This document shows positions 53,562-62,529 of a DNA stretch of 64,000 nt, in pieces. The notes beneath the pieces are model-generated. The model saw only the letters and a list, made by a program, of their open reading frames with translations. It was not told where the DNA came from and did no database searches. Made by a program: the position numbers and the translations under genes. The first letter of the stretch is position 1. Each line of letters opens with the position of its first letter. The stretch comes from a bacterium (GTDB taxonomy: Bacteria; Planctomycetota; Planctomycetia; Isosphaerales; Isosphaeraceae), in contig WGMM01000024.1 of NCBI GenBank assembly GCA_016125085.1, positions 20,860-84,859 of the forward strand, read 5' to 3'.

Positions 53562-53816
53562 ACGTTCTCCAGTGCGTTGACTTGACCGGTGCCATCGATC
53601 AGCGGAATCTCATCGATCGAAAGCGTAAGATCGCTTTCACCGGCCTATCAGCCTAGTCGCACGGAACCGCTGAGTCGAGCTTCTTCCGCCTCGCCTTTCT
53701 CACGGCGACGAATCGATTCCTGCGCCGATTCCGGTTATGTTGTTCGATATCGCCATCGACTATGGCCACACGAATTCACGACGCATCTTCAACAATCCGA
53801 ACCGGGGAATCTCTCG

Positions 53817-54974
53817 ATGTCTCAGAATCACAGCTATTTGCGATCGTTCGCCAGCCGTTGCATCTGCTGCCTCCTGATCGCCCTGCCGGCCGCCGCCGAC
53901 CAGCCCCCAGGCTACTCGATCCCCACCCGCGATATCGACGCCCGCACCGACCTGCAGACCGTCGTCGACCGCGAACCAGGCCAATACCTCGGTCACCCCA
54001 CGACCGTCCTGCTCGAAGACGGCAAAACGATTCTGACCGTCTATCCCAAGGGCCACGGCAAAGGGCCGATCCAGTACAAAAAGTCGGCCGACGGCGGCAA
54101 AACCTGGAGCGAACGCCTGCCCACTCCCGCCAACTGGACCACCAGCGGCGAAACGCCCACGATCCATCGTGTCGTTGACCCCGCCGGCACAAAGCGCCTG
54201 ATCGTATTCTCCGGACTCAAACCGATCCGCACCGCCATTTCCGAAGACGACGGGGCTACATGGTCCGAATTGAAACCGATCGGCACCTACGGCGGCATCG
54301 TGCCCATGGCCAGCGTCGTCGAACTGAAAGACGCCCGCGGCCATTACATCGCCCTGTTCCACGACGACGGCCGGTTCATGGACGAGCCCATCCGCCCAAA
54401 CCCCAAAGGCTTCTACGTCTACGCCATCGAAACCCGCGACGGCGGCCTGACGTGGAGCCAGCCCCGCGTCATCGCCCATCATCCGGACGCTGACCTTTGC
54501 GAGCCAGGTGCCATCCGCAGCCCCGACGGCAAAACCATTGCCGTCCTCCTGCGCGAAAACTCCCGCAAACATAATTCATTTCTGATCACGTCCACCGACG
54601 AAGGCCAGACCTGGTCCGCCCCCAAAGAGCTGCCCGCTTCGCTCACCGGCGACAGACACGTCGGTGCCTATGCCTCCGACGGCCGCCTGCTGATTTCATT
54701 TCGCGACACGACCCGTACCTCACCCACCAAAGGCGACTGGGTAGCCTGGGTCGGCACGTTCGACGACATCGTGAACGGCCGCGAAGGGCAGTACCGTGTA
54801 CGGATCAAGGACAATCACAAATCGGCCGATTGTGCCTATCCAGGCGTCGAACGCCTGCCCGACGGCACTTTCGTCCTGACCACCTACGGCCACTGGACCC
54901 CCGGCGAAGCGCCGTATATCCTCTCCGTCCGTGCCAAACTGGACGAACTGGACAATGCCCCGCTGGCGAAATGA
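53817..54974 (+). CDS. Sialidase-fold BNR-repeat protein
   Basis: A 385-residue secreted protein. I start at MSQNHSYLRSFASRCICCLLI (53817), with GGGGA eight bases upstream; the longer reading to 53589 lacks support. A signal peptide of about 28 residues is followed by the propeller, with Asp-box turns KSADGGKTWSE, SEDDGATWSE, TRDGGLTWSQ and STDEGQTWSAP. Compared with the first BNR protein at 33102 it has more canonical boxes. Substrate unknown; such proteins often stand in sulfated-glycan or sialoglycan loci of planctomycetes. Confidence 0.87.
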   Translation: MSQNHSYLRSFASRCICCLLIALPAAADQPPGYSIPTRDIDARTDLQTVVDREPGQYLGHPTTVLLEDGKTILTVYPKGHGKGPIQYKKSADGGKTWSERLPTPANWTTSGETPTIHRVVDPAGTKRLIVFSGLKPIRTAISEDDGATWSELKPIGTYGGIVPMASVVELKDARGHYIALFHDDGRFMDEPIRPNPKGFYVYAIETRDGGLTWSQPRVIAHHPDADLCEPGAIRSPDGKTIAVLLRENSRKHNSFLITSTDEGQTWSAPKELPASLTGDRHVGAYASDGRLLISFRDTTRTSPTKGDWVAWVGTFDDIVNGREGQYRVRIKDNHKSADCAYPGVERLPDGTFVLTTYGHWTPGEAPYILSVRAKLDELDNAPLAK

Positions 54975-54982
54975 AATCGTCG

Positions 54983-55073
54983 CGGGACCGCCGAGCTCCA
55001 GCTCGGCAATCCGCAAGACCGCAAACCGAATCCTCCCCGGGACCGCCGAGCTCCAGCTCGGCAATCCGCAAGA
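54983..55073. repeat. Two 36-bp REP-like direct repeats
   Basis: Identical 36-base copies lie at 54983-55018 and 55038-55073, separated by 19 bases. The core is a palindrome (GCCGAGCT-CC-AGCTCGGC). They follow a gene end and resemble the GC-rich repetitive extragenic elements of planctomycete and verrucomicrobial genomes. Any short reading frames here are artefacts of the repeat. Confidence 0.7.
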
Positions 55074-55317
55074 TCCAATTGCCCCGCTTCGAAAAAGCAT
55101 GACGCCGCTTCTACAATGAAGTGGGAGCGGCGTCTCGCCGATCACGCGCGACCTGAAGGCTACGATTGAAATAACTCACCCCGCGCAATCTCACGAGCAT
55201 CACCAAAGCTCGATGATCACGCGAAAGCGGTAATACGGCCCTGTGCTTCATTATTGCAAGTGAATCCGCACTTCGGGCAATCATCCTCCCAATGCTCAAG
55301 GTACGAAGACCACCCTC
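55074..55317. other. Intergenic DNA
   Basis: About 240 bases between the repeat pair and the coiled-coil protein gene. Nothing supported. Confidence 0.4.
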
Positions 55318-56259
55318 TCAAGAATTTCCCCACTCACCCCGTACCAATTGCACCTGCGGCCGTTTTAACTTGCCTGGCGGCGGAATCGGCTCAGGTGCCG
55401 CCGATTTCGCCTCGTCGCGGGCCTGCTCATAGACCTTTTTCGTCTCATTGACGGCGTCCACCTCCGCCTGGCTAACCACGCCTCGCGCTCTGAGTGCCTC
55501 CAGCCGATCCAGACGATGCTGCACACCCACCAGAGCCGTCGTCCAGATATTCGAACGCGCCATGCGTATCGCCTCAGCCAGGGCCAAAGACTCGGCCTCC
55601 TGATATTCACGTTTTCCCTGTCGCACTTCCAGCGCTAATCTTGCCGCAGCCGCCTGGGCCGAATAAAGCTTCTGCCTGGCGATCGCATCGGCCAGAGCAT
55701 CGCCCGACCTTTCGAATTCCTCATTCGAAATCGCCCGCCGCTGGATCAGCCTCTCATTTAAGGCGTGACGCTGACGCATCAGGCTCGACACAGTCTCCGC
55801 CAGCCGGACACGTGGCTCCAGGTGCCCCAGCAGCTGCCGGAAATGCTCTTCCTCATCGAAGACCCGGTTCTTGTCCTCAAGCGATTTCGTATAAACCATC
55901 CAGCGCACCAGGCCGACCAGCTCCTCACGCTCAGCTGCAGCGATCGCCAGGGCGGCCCTCGTTTCCGCAACTTCCACCGCCGCTACGGCACCAGCGTCCG
56001 CCAGCTTCTTAACCCGGGCCGCTTCTACTCTCAGCGTTTCCAGCTTCAATTCGGCTCGCCCCAACGCCAGCCGCAAATCGTCGAGAGCCATGCTTCGATA
56101 CATAAGCCACGGCTCATCTGCCACTTGCGCCATGGCATTCCCAATCGGTGCAAGCAAGACCGCAGCCAACGAAACAGCCCAAAGGCTTGAGATCCGTCCG
56201 CGCAGTCGGTAGCCTTGCGGCCATGGTACGAACGATATTTGCGTGCGGCTCATCCTCAA
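55318..56259 (-). CDS. Exported coiled-coil protein
   Basis: A 313-residue protein. A basic leader and hydrophobic segment (ISSLWAVSLAAVLLAPIGNAMAQ) make a signal peptide cleaved near residue 45. Residues about 60-280 are almost entirely alpha-helical and rich in Ala, Glu, Arg and Leu with heptads, in two or three long antiparallel helices like TolC-type or membrane-fusion coiled coils. The C-terminal 30 residues are proline-rich. No family is certain; an efflux-associated periplasmic role is a possibility. It diverges from the SDR gene, whose start overlaps its upstream region. Confidence 0.65.
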   Translation of the reverse strand: MRMSRTQISFVPWPQGYRLRGRISSLWAVSLAAVLLAPIGNAMAQVADEPWLMYRSMALDDLRLALGRAELKLETLRVEAARVKKLADAGAVAAVEVAETRAALAIAAAEREELVGLVRWMVYTKSLEDKNRVFDEEEHFRQLLGHLEPRVRLAETVSSLMRQRHALNERLIQRRAISNEEFERSGDALADAIARQKLYSAQAAAARLALEVRQGKREYQEAESLALAEAIRMARSNIWTTALVGVQHRLDRLEALRARGVVSQAEVDAVNETKKVYEQARDEAKSAAPEPIPPPGKLKRPQVQLVRGEWGNS

Positions 56260-56326
56260 TCTGCTCCCTCGTCACGCCATCGGCCCGACTCACATCCACC
56301 CACCATCATCGCTCAAGGACATCCCG

Positions 56327-57097
56327 ATGAACAACCCGTTCGATCTTACCGGCCGCGTGGCCATCGTCACTGGCGGCAATGGCGGTATCGGCTACGGCAT
56401 CGCACGTGGCCTGGCCCGGGCCGGAGCATCGATCGCCGTGGTGGGCCGGAATCGCGAGAAATCGCTCGACGCCGCAGCCCGGCTGGCCGTCGACTTCTCC
56501 GTCCGGGCCGAGGCCTTCACGGCCGATGTCTCCAACCCCGAGCAGGTCGGAGTCGTGACGGAAGCCATCCGCGCAGCGTTCGGCCGCATCGACATCCTCG
56601 TGAACAATGCCGGAATCAATATCCGCAAAAGGCCCGACGTGCTTACTCTGGAAGAGTGGGATGAAGTCCTCCGCGTCAACCTGACGTCCGCCTTCATCTT
56701 TTCGAAAGCCGTCTATCCGATCATGAAAGGGCAGGGGGGCGGCAAGATCATCAATATCGGCAGCATGACGTCCATCTTCGGCGCCGCCTTCGCCCCGGCC
56801 TACGCCGCTTCGAAATCGGGCATTGTCCAGCTCACCAAAAGCTGCGCGCTGGCCTGGGCCACTGACGGAATCCAGGTGAATGCCATTCTGCCCGGTTTCA
56901 TTCGCACCGAACTGACCGATAAAGCGAAAGCCGAAATCCCGGAAATTCATGAAAAAGTGCAGGGCCGCACCGCCGCAGGCAGGTGGGGTGAACCCGACGA
57001 CCTGGCCGGCACGGCTGTGTGGATGGCCGCCCCAGCGAGCGACTTCGTCACCGGCGTGGCCGTACCCGTGGATGGCGGTTATTCATCCGCCGTTTGA
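56327..57097 (+). CDS. SDR-family oxidoreductase
   Basis: A 256-residue classical short-chain dehydrogenase. AAGGA stands eight bases before the ATG at 56327. The cofactor loop TGGNGGIGYGIARGLA is near residue 15, NNAGIN near residue 91, the catalytic Ser in NIGSMTSIFG and YAASKSG (Tyr and Lys) near residue 160, and the C-terminal VPVDGGYSSAV is typical. It resembles gluconate 5-dehydrogenase or 2-deoxy-D-gluconate 3-dehydrogenase. It stands alone between small genes. Confidence 0.92.
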   Translation: MNNPFDLTGRVAIVTGGNGGIGYGIARGLARAGASIAVVGRNREKSLDAAARLAVDFSVRAEAFTADVSNPEQVGVVTEAIRAAFGRIDILVNNAGINIRKRPDVLTLEEWDEVLRVNLTSAFIFSKAVYPIMKGQGGGKIINIGSMTSIFGAAFAPAYAASKSGIVQLTKSCALAWATDGIQVNAILPGFIRTELTDKAKAEIPEIHEKVQGRTAAGRWGEPDDLAGTAVWMAAPASDFVTGVAVPVDGGYSSAV

Positions 57098-57175
57098 ATT
57101 CCATGAATGCATTTCGAAATCGAACTGGTCGGGCGCGATACTTCGTCGCTCCCGGCCAGTCTCATTTCGTATTCG

Positions 57176-57535
57176 TCAGGCCGTCGGCTCGGGCGAACCT
57201 GAAGGCACTGGTGCCAGAGGCGGCAGTTCGGTCACCCGGCGCGGGCTTTGCGGGCTCGGCAGCCCTTCTTCCTCGGCGGAGACTTCCACCTCGTAATCGG
57301 CTGGAATGACCGGCTCGACCACCTTGCCGCGTGCATCGACGGCGCGAGGCAACGAGCGGCTCGGCAGCGGCGGCGTTCCGTGCACGACTTTCACTGCTTC
57401 CCGCTCATATCCCGCCTGCTTCAGCCCTGCGTCGACTCGAATTCGCTCGGCCGCAGGCCGGTTCGCACTCAGGGCATCGGTGCCCGAGGCCGGAACCAGC
57501 AGCAGAATCGCCACACCGACGGGAATCGTGGCCAT
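57176..57535 (-). CDS. Small single-span membrane protein
   Basis: A 119-residue protein starting MATIPVGVAILLLVPASG at 57535, with GGAGGTG about six bases upstream. One hydrophobic segment near the N-terminus acts as anchor or signal. The rest is hydrophilic and proline-rich, with a repeated LPS/LPR pattern and an acidic stretch (EVEVSAEEEGLP). No family recognised. Longer readings upstream overlap the next gene and lack a site. Confidence 0.55.
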   Translation of the reverse strand: MATIPVGVAILLLVPASGTDALSANRPAAERIRVDAGLKQAGYEREAVKVVHGTPPLPSRSLPRAVDARGKVVEPVIPADYEVEVSAEEEGLPSPQSPRRVTELPPLAPVPSGSPEPTA

Positions 57536-57641
57536 ATCACCCACCTCCATGCGGGAATGTTCTTGAAGTTGACCCAACCGCAGGCATTCTCGCCAGAATG
57601 CCCAGAATGTCAAGCCGCGTTTTTCCCCTTGAGGGTTCCTT

Positions 57642-58202
57642 TCAGGAGCCGCTTTCGAACTCGACCGTCGCCTGCGGATACTCGTCGAGCAGCTTCGCAT
57701 AGACAGGAACGCTTCGCAGCCACCGCTTCAATTTCTTCTGACTCGCCCGCCGAACTTTCTGCTGGTATTTCGAATCGACGAACAGTGGTGTCCTCACCCA
57801 GGTGTCCCGGCCAGAGCCTTCCGGATGCTGTGCTCTGCTCACCATCATCGATGGCGAGAGCAAGAAAACGATCGGCGAAAAAAGCAATCCCAGGATGGCA
57901 TAAGCACGAAAATCACGCGCACCCTGAAACTTTTCGGTCTTAACCAGAATTTCCATCACATCTTCCGTTTTTGATCCGCTGACGGCGCAGACGCCACCGG
58001 CTGGCAGTTCGCCACGATCGATCATCCCATTGATCTGGTCGATCACTCCGACTTCATAAGCCGCCTTGCCTGCCATTTCACGAAGTTTGCTGACGCTGGG
58101 CACTTGAACCTCAGCCCCGCACTGGCATTTCAGGGTCGATCCCGCCTGACCTGCCTGAACGTCGAAACTACGCCCGCACGTACAATTCAGAGCGAATCCC
58201 AT
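57642..58202 (-). CDS. Zinc-ribbon membrane protein
   Basis: A 186-residue protein. The N-terminus has CTCGRSFDV and LKCQCGAEVQV, two CxC knuckles forming a zinc ribbon. A hydrophobic segment lies at about residues 105-120 (YAILGLLFSPIVFLLSPSMM). The C-terminal part is basic and helical (RASQKKLKRWLRSVPVYAKLLDEYP). This N-terminal zinc ribbon plus membrane segment is common in planctomycete proteins of unknown role. Confidence 0.65.
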   Translation of the reverse strand: MGFALNCTCGRSFDVQAGQAGSTLKCQCGAEVQVPSVSKLREMAGKAAYEVGVIDQINGMIDRGELPAGGVCAVSGSKTEDVMEILVKTEKFQGARDFRAYAILGLLFSPIVFLLSPSMMVSRAQHPEGSGRDTWVRTPLFVDSKYQQKVRRASQKKLKRWLRSVPVYAKLLDEYPQATVEFESGS

Positions 58203-58498
58203 GAAAACGACCTCTCTTCGGATGATACATCAATTCTTCGAAATCCCGAGGAAAATCCGACCCTCGAATGTCATCGATGCGATACGAGGCCTGGAAGATG
58301 ATACCTATTTCCCGAACGCCATATTTCGAACGGATGATGGAAACCGGCGAGTCATGTCACCAGGTCGAACACGACCCCAAGATCTCCGCATATTCCCAAG
58401 AGTCTCCCAGAGATCACATCAGAAAAGAGTGATTCAGTCAATGGGATGGATATCTTCTCCGGACGTTCGACATCGACTTCGCACCTGCCCCGGTCGGC

Positions 58499-58858
58499 TT
58501 ACTTCTCGATCTTCGCCCCGCAATGAGGGCAGTATGCCGCAGGGCCGAATGCGTAAGGAGTCAGAATGCAAAGGGTACACGACTCGCAGAACCGAATCGT
58601 TCGGTAATGCCAATACCAGAAACACACGAGAAAACCCAGAAACAGCGGCAGTAAGGGCATAGGAACGCCCAGCAGAAACAGGAAGCCAAGCATCAGAAAG
58701 CAATGGATCACGATGAAGGGAACAAGGAGACTTCGCTTATTCTCGATGCGGCCGTACTTGCCGAAATATGTCCAAATCGCCAGATCGATCAGACCAAAGA
58801 CGAACATGAAGACGAAAATGCCGATACCAAGGGGCGAATCGAGATTCTTCGTCATCAT
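58499..58858 (-). CDS. Membrane protein with C-terminal zinc ribbon
   Basis: A 119-residue protein starting MMTKNLDSPLGIGI at 58858, with GGGAGAA seven bases upstream. Two or three membrane helices follow (IFVFMFVFGLIDLAIWTYF; LLVPFIVIHCFLMLGFLFLLGV and a third), then a zinc-ribbon-like CESCTLC...CPHCGAK at the end. It resembles bacterial membrane proteins with a cytosolic zinc ribbon. Function unknown. Confidence 0.6.
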   Translation of the reverse strand: MMTKNLDSPLGIGIFVFMFVFGLIDLAIWTYFGKYGRIENKRSLLVPFIVIHCFLMLGFLFLLGVPMPLLPLFLGFLVCFWYWHYRTIRFCESCTLCILTPYAFGPAAYCPHCGAKIEK

Positions 58859-59026
58859 CGCAGGTTCTCCCTTTGGAATCGCGATCAATATTCCGGATTC
58901 GGGTCAATCAAAACAACTTCCATTGAAAATGCAGCGACACACTTCCTCCCTCGATGTAGTCGCCGGAATCCGAAATGCGTTGAGTACGATTTCCGTAAGC
59001 TTGTGCGAAGGGATTCGCCATGCTTC

Positions 59027-59548
59027 TCAATCCAAAAGCGATCGGCTGACACCCTTGCCCGGAAACTTCACGCCATGCTCCTTCGCTTTCGCCTGGATGA
59101 ACTCCCTGATTTCGCCCGTCAGACAGTCTGCCGGAATCGTCGAATAGACACCCCGGTCCACGAAAATCAGCAAGGCGTCGTTCAAGCACCAGATTTCCCG
59201 CAGAGCATTCCATTTGATCCGGCCCTCGCCGAGATCCGATGCGGATACGATGCCTTCGTCGTCGAAAACGAAATTCACTTCAGGCTTCGACATGCGGCGA
59301 AATGTGGCGAACGCCCTGCGATGATATGTGACCCACGCTGCGACAGAGACCCCGAACCCGAGAACGACCAGCACGCCGATCACGCCGAGGAACCAGCTTC
59401 GATCTCCGACGCTGATCAGATAAATGAAAACCATAGCCAGCAGTGCGAGGGCGACGAAATAGTCCAGCCCGAGAAATCTGCGAAGGAACTGCCTGGTCAC
59501 CGACCGTATGAGATTCTCGGAATACATCGCCTTCGTTTCGAATTTCAT
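59027..59548 (-). CDS. YcxB-like membrane protein
   Basis: A 173-residue protein starting MKFETKAMYSENL at 59548; GAGGAG stands ten bases upstream. Two membrane segments (YFVALALLAMVFIYLISVGD and FLGVIGVLVVLGFGVSVAAW) are followed by a small beta domain with FVFDDEGIVSASDLGEGRIKWNALREIWCLNDALLIFVDRGVYSTIPADCL, typical of the YcxB-like family. Role unknown. It is on the same strand as the preceding zinc-ribbon genes. Confidence 0.75.
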   Translation of the reverse strand: MKFETKAMYSENLIRSVTRQFLRRFLGLDYFVALALLAMVFIYLISVGDRSWFLGVIGVLVVLGFGVSVAAWVTYHRRAFATFRRMSKPEVNFVFDDEGIVSASDLGEGRIKWNALREIWCLNDALLIFVDRGVYSTIPADCLTGEIREFIQAKAKEHGVKFPGKGVSRSLLD

Positions 59549-59873
59549 GGTGGCCGACTCCTCAAAACGGCAAAAGGCCGAGAAGATGAATGCCGGGCGA
59601 TCGTAACACAAGCGGTCGGTGCAGGAAAGGAACATGTTGAGAAACAGGCAGAATCCATGCCAGCGGTCGCACCAAGGCTGAAGCCAAACACTTCGAAAAC
59701 ACCGATGAAAACATGAATGAAAACTGGAGATACGGAATACGATGTCCGATCGTTTCGAATTCCGACTCCCGCCGCGGGTTTCATGCCTTATCGAACCTGA
59801 TCGGATCCGGCGGCCATGAAAACGATGCGACGGGAGTCAGAGAGGGTGCGTCTTTCGAAATCAGATCAGCGCA

Positions 59874-61259
59874 TCACTTCTTCATTCCGGCAAGCTCACT
59901 GGCCCATTCCACGAGCGTTTCATGGTAGGCCGGCGAGTATTTGCCGGAGCTGCCGCCGGTGCGGAAGCTGTCCATGGGCGTCGCGGCTTCGAACATGCCG
60001 TGGTCGAGACCGTTCATCGCCAGGAATTTGCCGTGGCCAGGGTGTTTCGAATCGACGATCGCCGCGATCCGGGCATGGTCGTCTTCGGCCGAGACGAAGT
60101 CCGAACGGCCCCAGACCGACAGCACATGGCCGTCGAAACCTTCCCACGCTTCGGCCATGTTCTTGCTGGCGAGCTGCTGGAAGAACTTGTAGCTGCGGCC
60201 GACGTAATGCTCGCCATCCGCGAAGAATTCGGCGATCCGTTCGGCGAGTTCCGGATGTTCTTTCGAAACTTCCTTCGGCGATTTGCCGGCCAGGAACAGC
60301 AGATAGCTCACGGCGGCGTCCTTTTTCAGGGCGGCGTCGATGGCTGAAGCCGGTTCGCCCGCCAGTTCCGACTGCCGGCGCACGTTCTCCAGCATATACT
60401 CCGGCCAGGTTTTCACGACGGTGCCATAGACGGAAATTCCTTTTACAGGCTCTTCGACCGCCATAAGCGGTGCCATTACGCCGCCCATGCTGTGACCGAA
60501 CAGGAAGACATTGCCGGCATCGACGAATTCCGTGGCTTTCAGGGCTTTCAGAGCGGCCTTGTAGCCCGCCAGTTCGGTTTCGAAATCGACTTCCGAAGTC
60601 GGGCCGCCTTCACTGTCGCCCTGGCCAGGCTTTTCGACGCGGAACGTCACGAAGCCGGCTTTCGAAAAGGCTTCGATCATCGGCGCATAGCCATAGGCAC
60701 CAGGCCGGATTTCGATCGAATAGCCGCCGACGCCCTGAATCAGCATGAGAGCAGGAAGCTTCTTCTCATCGCCGCCCGTGAGTCTTTTCGGCCGGGTCAT
60801 AATCGTGCGCAGTCGCCCCGCGGGGATCGTGACACTGCCGTAAATCACTTCGTAATCGTCGTTTCCGGTCTCTTTCGGGCGTCCTTTGAGTGTGACGTCG
60901 ATCGACTTCGATTCACCGTCGCGGTTGACGTCCACGCGGATTTTATCGCCCTCGCGAAGTTTCGAAACCGAGGCTGCGAACGTCCCTGCCGCCTTGACCG
61001 ATTCGGAATTGAGTGCGGTGACGATATCGCCAGCCTTCAAACCTGCCTCGGCCGCCGACGATTCGGGAATGACTTCGAGGATCTTGACCCCGACGCCTTC
61101 GGGCAGCTTTTTCTGATCCCGGTCAGCGGGTTCCACCGGCCCCAGCCTGGTACCCAGAGAACCGGCTCGCTTGAGCGGATCGGATTCGCCGGCTTGCAGT
61201 GCAGGGGCTGCAGCTATCAGAAGGGGTGCGACAAGAGCGCATAGAGATCGCAATCGCAT
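59874..61259 (-). CDS. Exported PDZ plus alpha/beta-hydrolase fusion
   Basis: A 461-residue protein with a Sec signal (residues 1-23). Residues about 45-130 are a PDZ domain: VGVKILEVIPESSAAEAGLKAGDIVTALNSESV and KIRVDVNRDGESKSIDVTL. From about 165 a hydrolase fold follows, with the nucleophile in FLFGHSMGGVMAP (Ser near residue 265), the acid in WGRSDFVSAEDD and the histidine in GLDHGMF. The pairing is unusual: a substrate- or partner-binding PDZ in front of an esterase or peptidase-like domain. Substrate unknown. Confidence 0.85.
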   Translation of the reverse strand: MRLRSLCALVAPLLIAAAPALQAGESDPLKRAGSLGTRLGPVEPADRDQKKLPEGVGVKILEVIPESSAAEAGLKAGDIVTALNSESVKAAGTFAASVSKLREGDKIRVDVNRDGESKSIDVTLKGRPKETGNDDYEVIYGSVTIPAGRLRTIMTRPKRLTGGDEKKLPALMLIQGVGGYSIEIRPGAYGYAPMIEAFSKAGFVTFRVEKPGQGDSEGGPTSEVDFETELAGYKAALKALKATEFVDAGNVFLFGHSMGGVMAPLMAVEEPVKGISVYGTVVKTWPEYMLENVRRQSELAGEPASAIDAALKKDAAVSYLLFLAGKSPKEVSKEHPELAERIAEFFADGEHYVGRSYKFFQQLASKNMAEAWEGFDGHVLSVWGRSDFVSAEDDHARIAAIVDSKHPGHGKFLAMNGLDHGMFEAATPMDSFRTGGSSGKYSPAYHETLVEWASELAGMKK

Positions 61260-61490
61260 TCGATGACCTCAGCAGATTGAATTTGCGAGATGAAATACAT
61301 TTCCGGGACGTTCGGAGATCGCCACAGGGCTGAAGATTCCGAAAGGGATCCGCGACACAGTCGCAGGCATGCTTTCGAAAACGCTGGGCTATGGACGGCG
61401 ATCGCAGAATCACTCCTCCGTGCGAGTCGGGCCGAAATCCGAATTCGACCGCTTCGAACTCCCATTCGCTCGCCGATTGCCGATATTCAG
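61260..61490. other. Intergenic DNA
   Basis: About 230 bases between two genes on the same strand. No supported gene. It should contain the promoter of the hydrolase gene. Confidence 0.4.
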
Positions 61491-61940
61491 TCATATCACG
61501 AAAAAATCGAGAGATTTTCGATCCGGCTCGATCCATGCTGCCGCCGCCTCGGTCGACCAGATCCGGTCTTTCGAGTAATACCCGTACAACCAATCCACAC
61601 CATAACTTGCGGAAGCCCGGCTCAGCTCGGCGGCCAGATTAGCCTCGGCGATTCCCTGAACCGTGTCATCACGGAGCCGCATCAGATACAACCGGGTGAT
61701 CGTCTCGTTGTAGCCAGTGGGGTCGCCGCAGCAGGCGTTATAGGCACCGATTCGTTCGCGAATTCGTGTCAGGGCAGCATCATGAGGCATCGTACGCACA
61801 TATCTCACGGCCACGGCCAGATGAGCCCTGTGCGTCCAATGGACATACGGCAGTGTCCCTGTTTCGAAGGCTTCGACCAATTCGACGATTTCGGTTTCGG
61901 TCGCCAGCGGCAATTCCTGTTTCGGCTCACTGGAGGCCAT
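61491..61940 (-). CDS. Conserved protein of unknown function (HRxHL / YNETIT type)
   Basis: A 149-residue cytosolic protein. Residues about 20-50 read EAFETGTLPYVHWTHRAHLAVAVRYVRTM, and residues about 75-90 read GYNETITRLYL. This layout, F..G.LP..W.HR.HL..A..Y followed by YxETIT, is shared by a widespread small bacterial family with no known role. The His and Asn/Glu positions might form a metal site. It lies between DUF202 and the PDZ hydrolase. Confidence 0.7.
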   Translation of the reverse strand: MASSEPKQELPLATETEIVELVEAFETGTLPYVHWTHRAHLAVAVRYVRTMPHDAALTRIRERIGAYNACCGDPTGYNETITRLYLMRLRDDTVQGIAEANLAAELSRASASYGVDWLYGYYSKDRIWSTEAAAAWIEPDRKSLDFFVI

Positions 61941-62000
61941 CGTGCGAACTCCTTCGCATGTGAAGTCCGAATTCGCCTGCGGCTTTCGATGGATTCAATT

Positions 62001-62375
62001 TCAATCGATCGCACGCAAGACGATATATCCCGCCATCAGAACGCCGAAAAACGCGAGTGCGAGCGTAAACAGGATCGTCCACCCGGTCTGGTCAACCACG
62101 GGCCGTTCGTGGGGCTGAAGCGATCGGCTGTAACGGGCGTGATTCCAGGCCGAGATCGCCATCGTCAACGATCCCATCAAGACCAGACCCATGCCGATGA
62201 TGGTCGCGGCGATGTGCGGATGCTGCTTCAGGGCCATGGAACCGGGCGAGAACGTCAATTCGAATCGGGCCACGACGAACCCCATTCCGATTACGGCAAG
62301 AGAAGTTCGAATCCAGGCCAGAAGCGTTCTCTCGGCGGACTGGAAAACGCGAGGGTCGTTCGGAAGGGAGGACAT
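62001..62375 (-). CDS. DUF202 (YidH-like) inner-membrane protein
   Basis: A 124-residue protein. The opening PNDPRVFQSAERTLLAWIRTSLAVIGMGFVVARFE is the DUF202 signature. Three membrane helices follow at about residues 22-40, 56-78 and 95-120. The family includes YidH and YidG of E. coli, whose role is unknown. It lies upstream of the HRxHL-type gene on the same strand, 60 bases away. Confidence 0.88.
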   Translation of the reverse strand: MSSLPNDPRVFQSAERTLLAWIRTSLAVIGMGFVVARFELTFSPGSMALKQHPHIAATIIGMGLVLMGSLTMAISAWNHARYSRSLQPHERPVVDQTGWTILFTLALAFFGVLMAGYIVLRAID

Positions 62376-62529
62376 GTCGAATTCTCTGCGGTCAATTTCG
62401 ATCGGCTCGATGGATGCGATCCCGATTCTTGCACATCACGGCAAGATCATATCGAGATTCGCCAATCTGTTCCATGCCACGATCATCATTTCGAAAAGAA
62501 CGGCCGTGGTTAGGACCGGCCTCGCGAAC

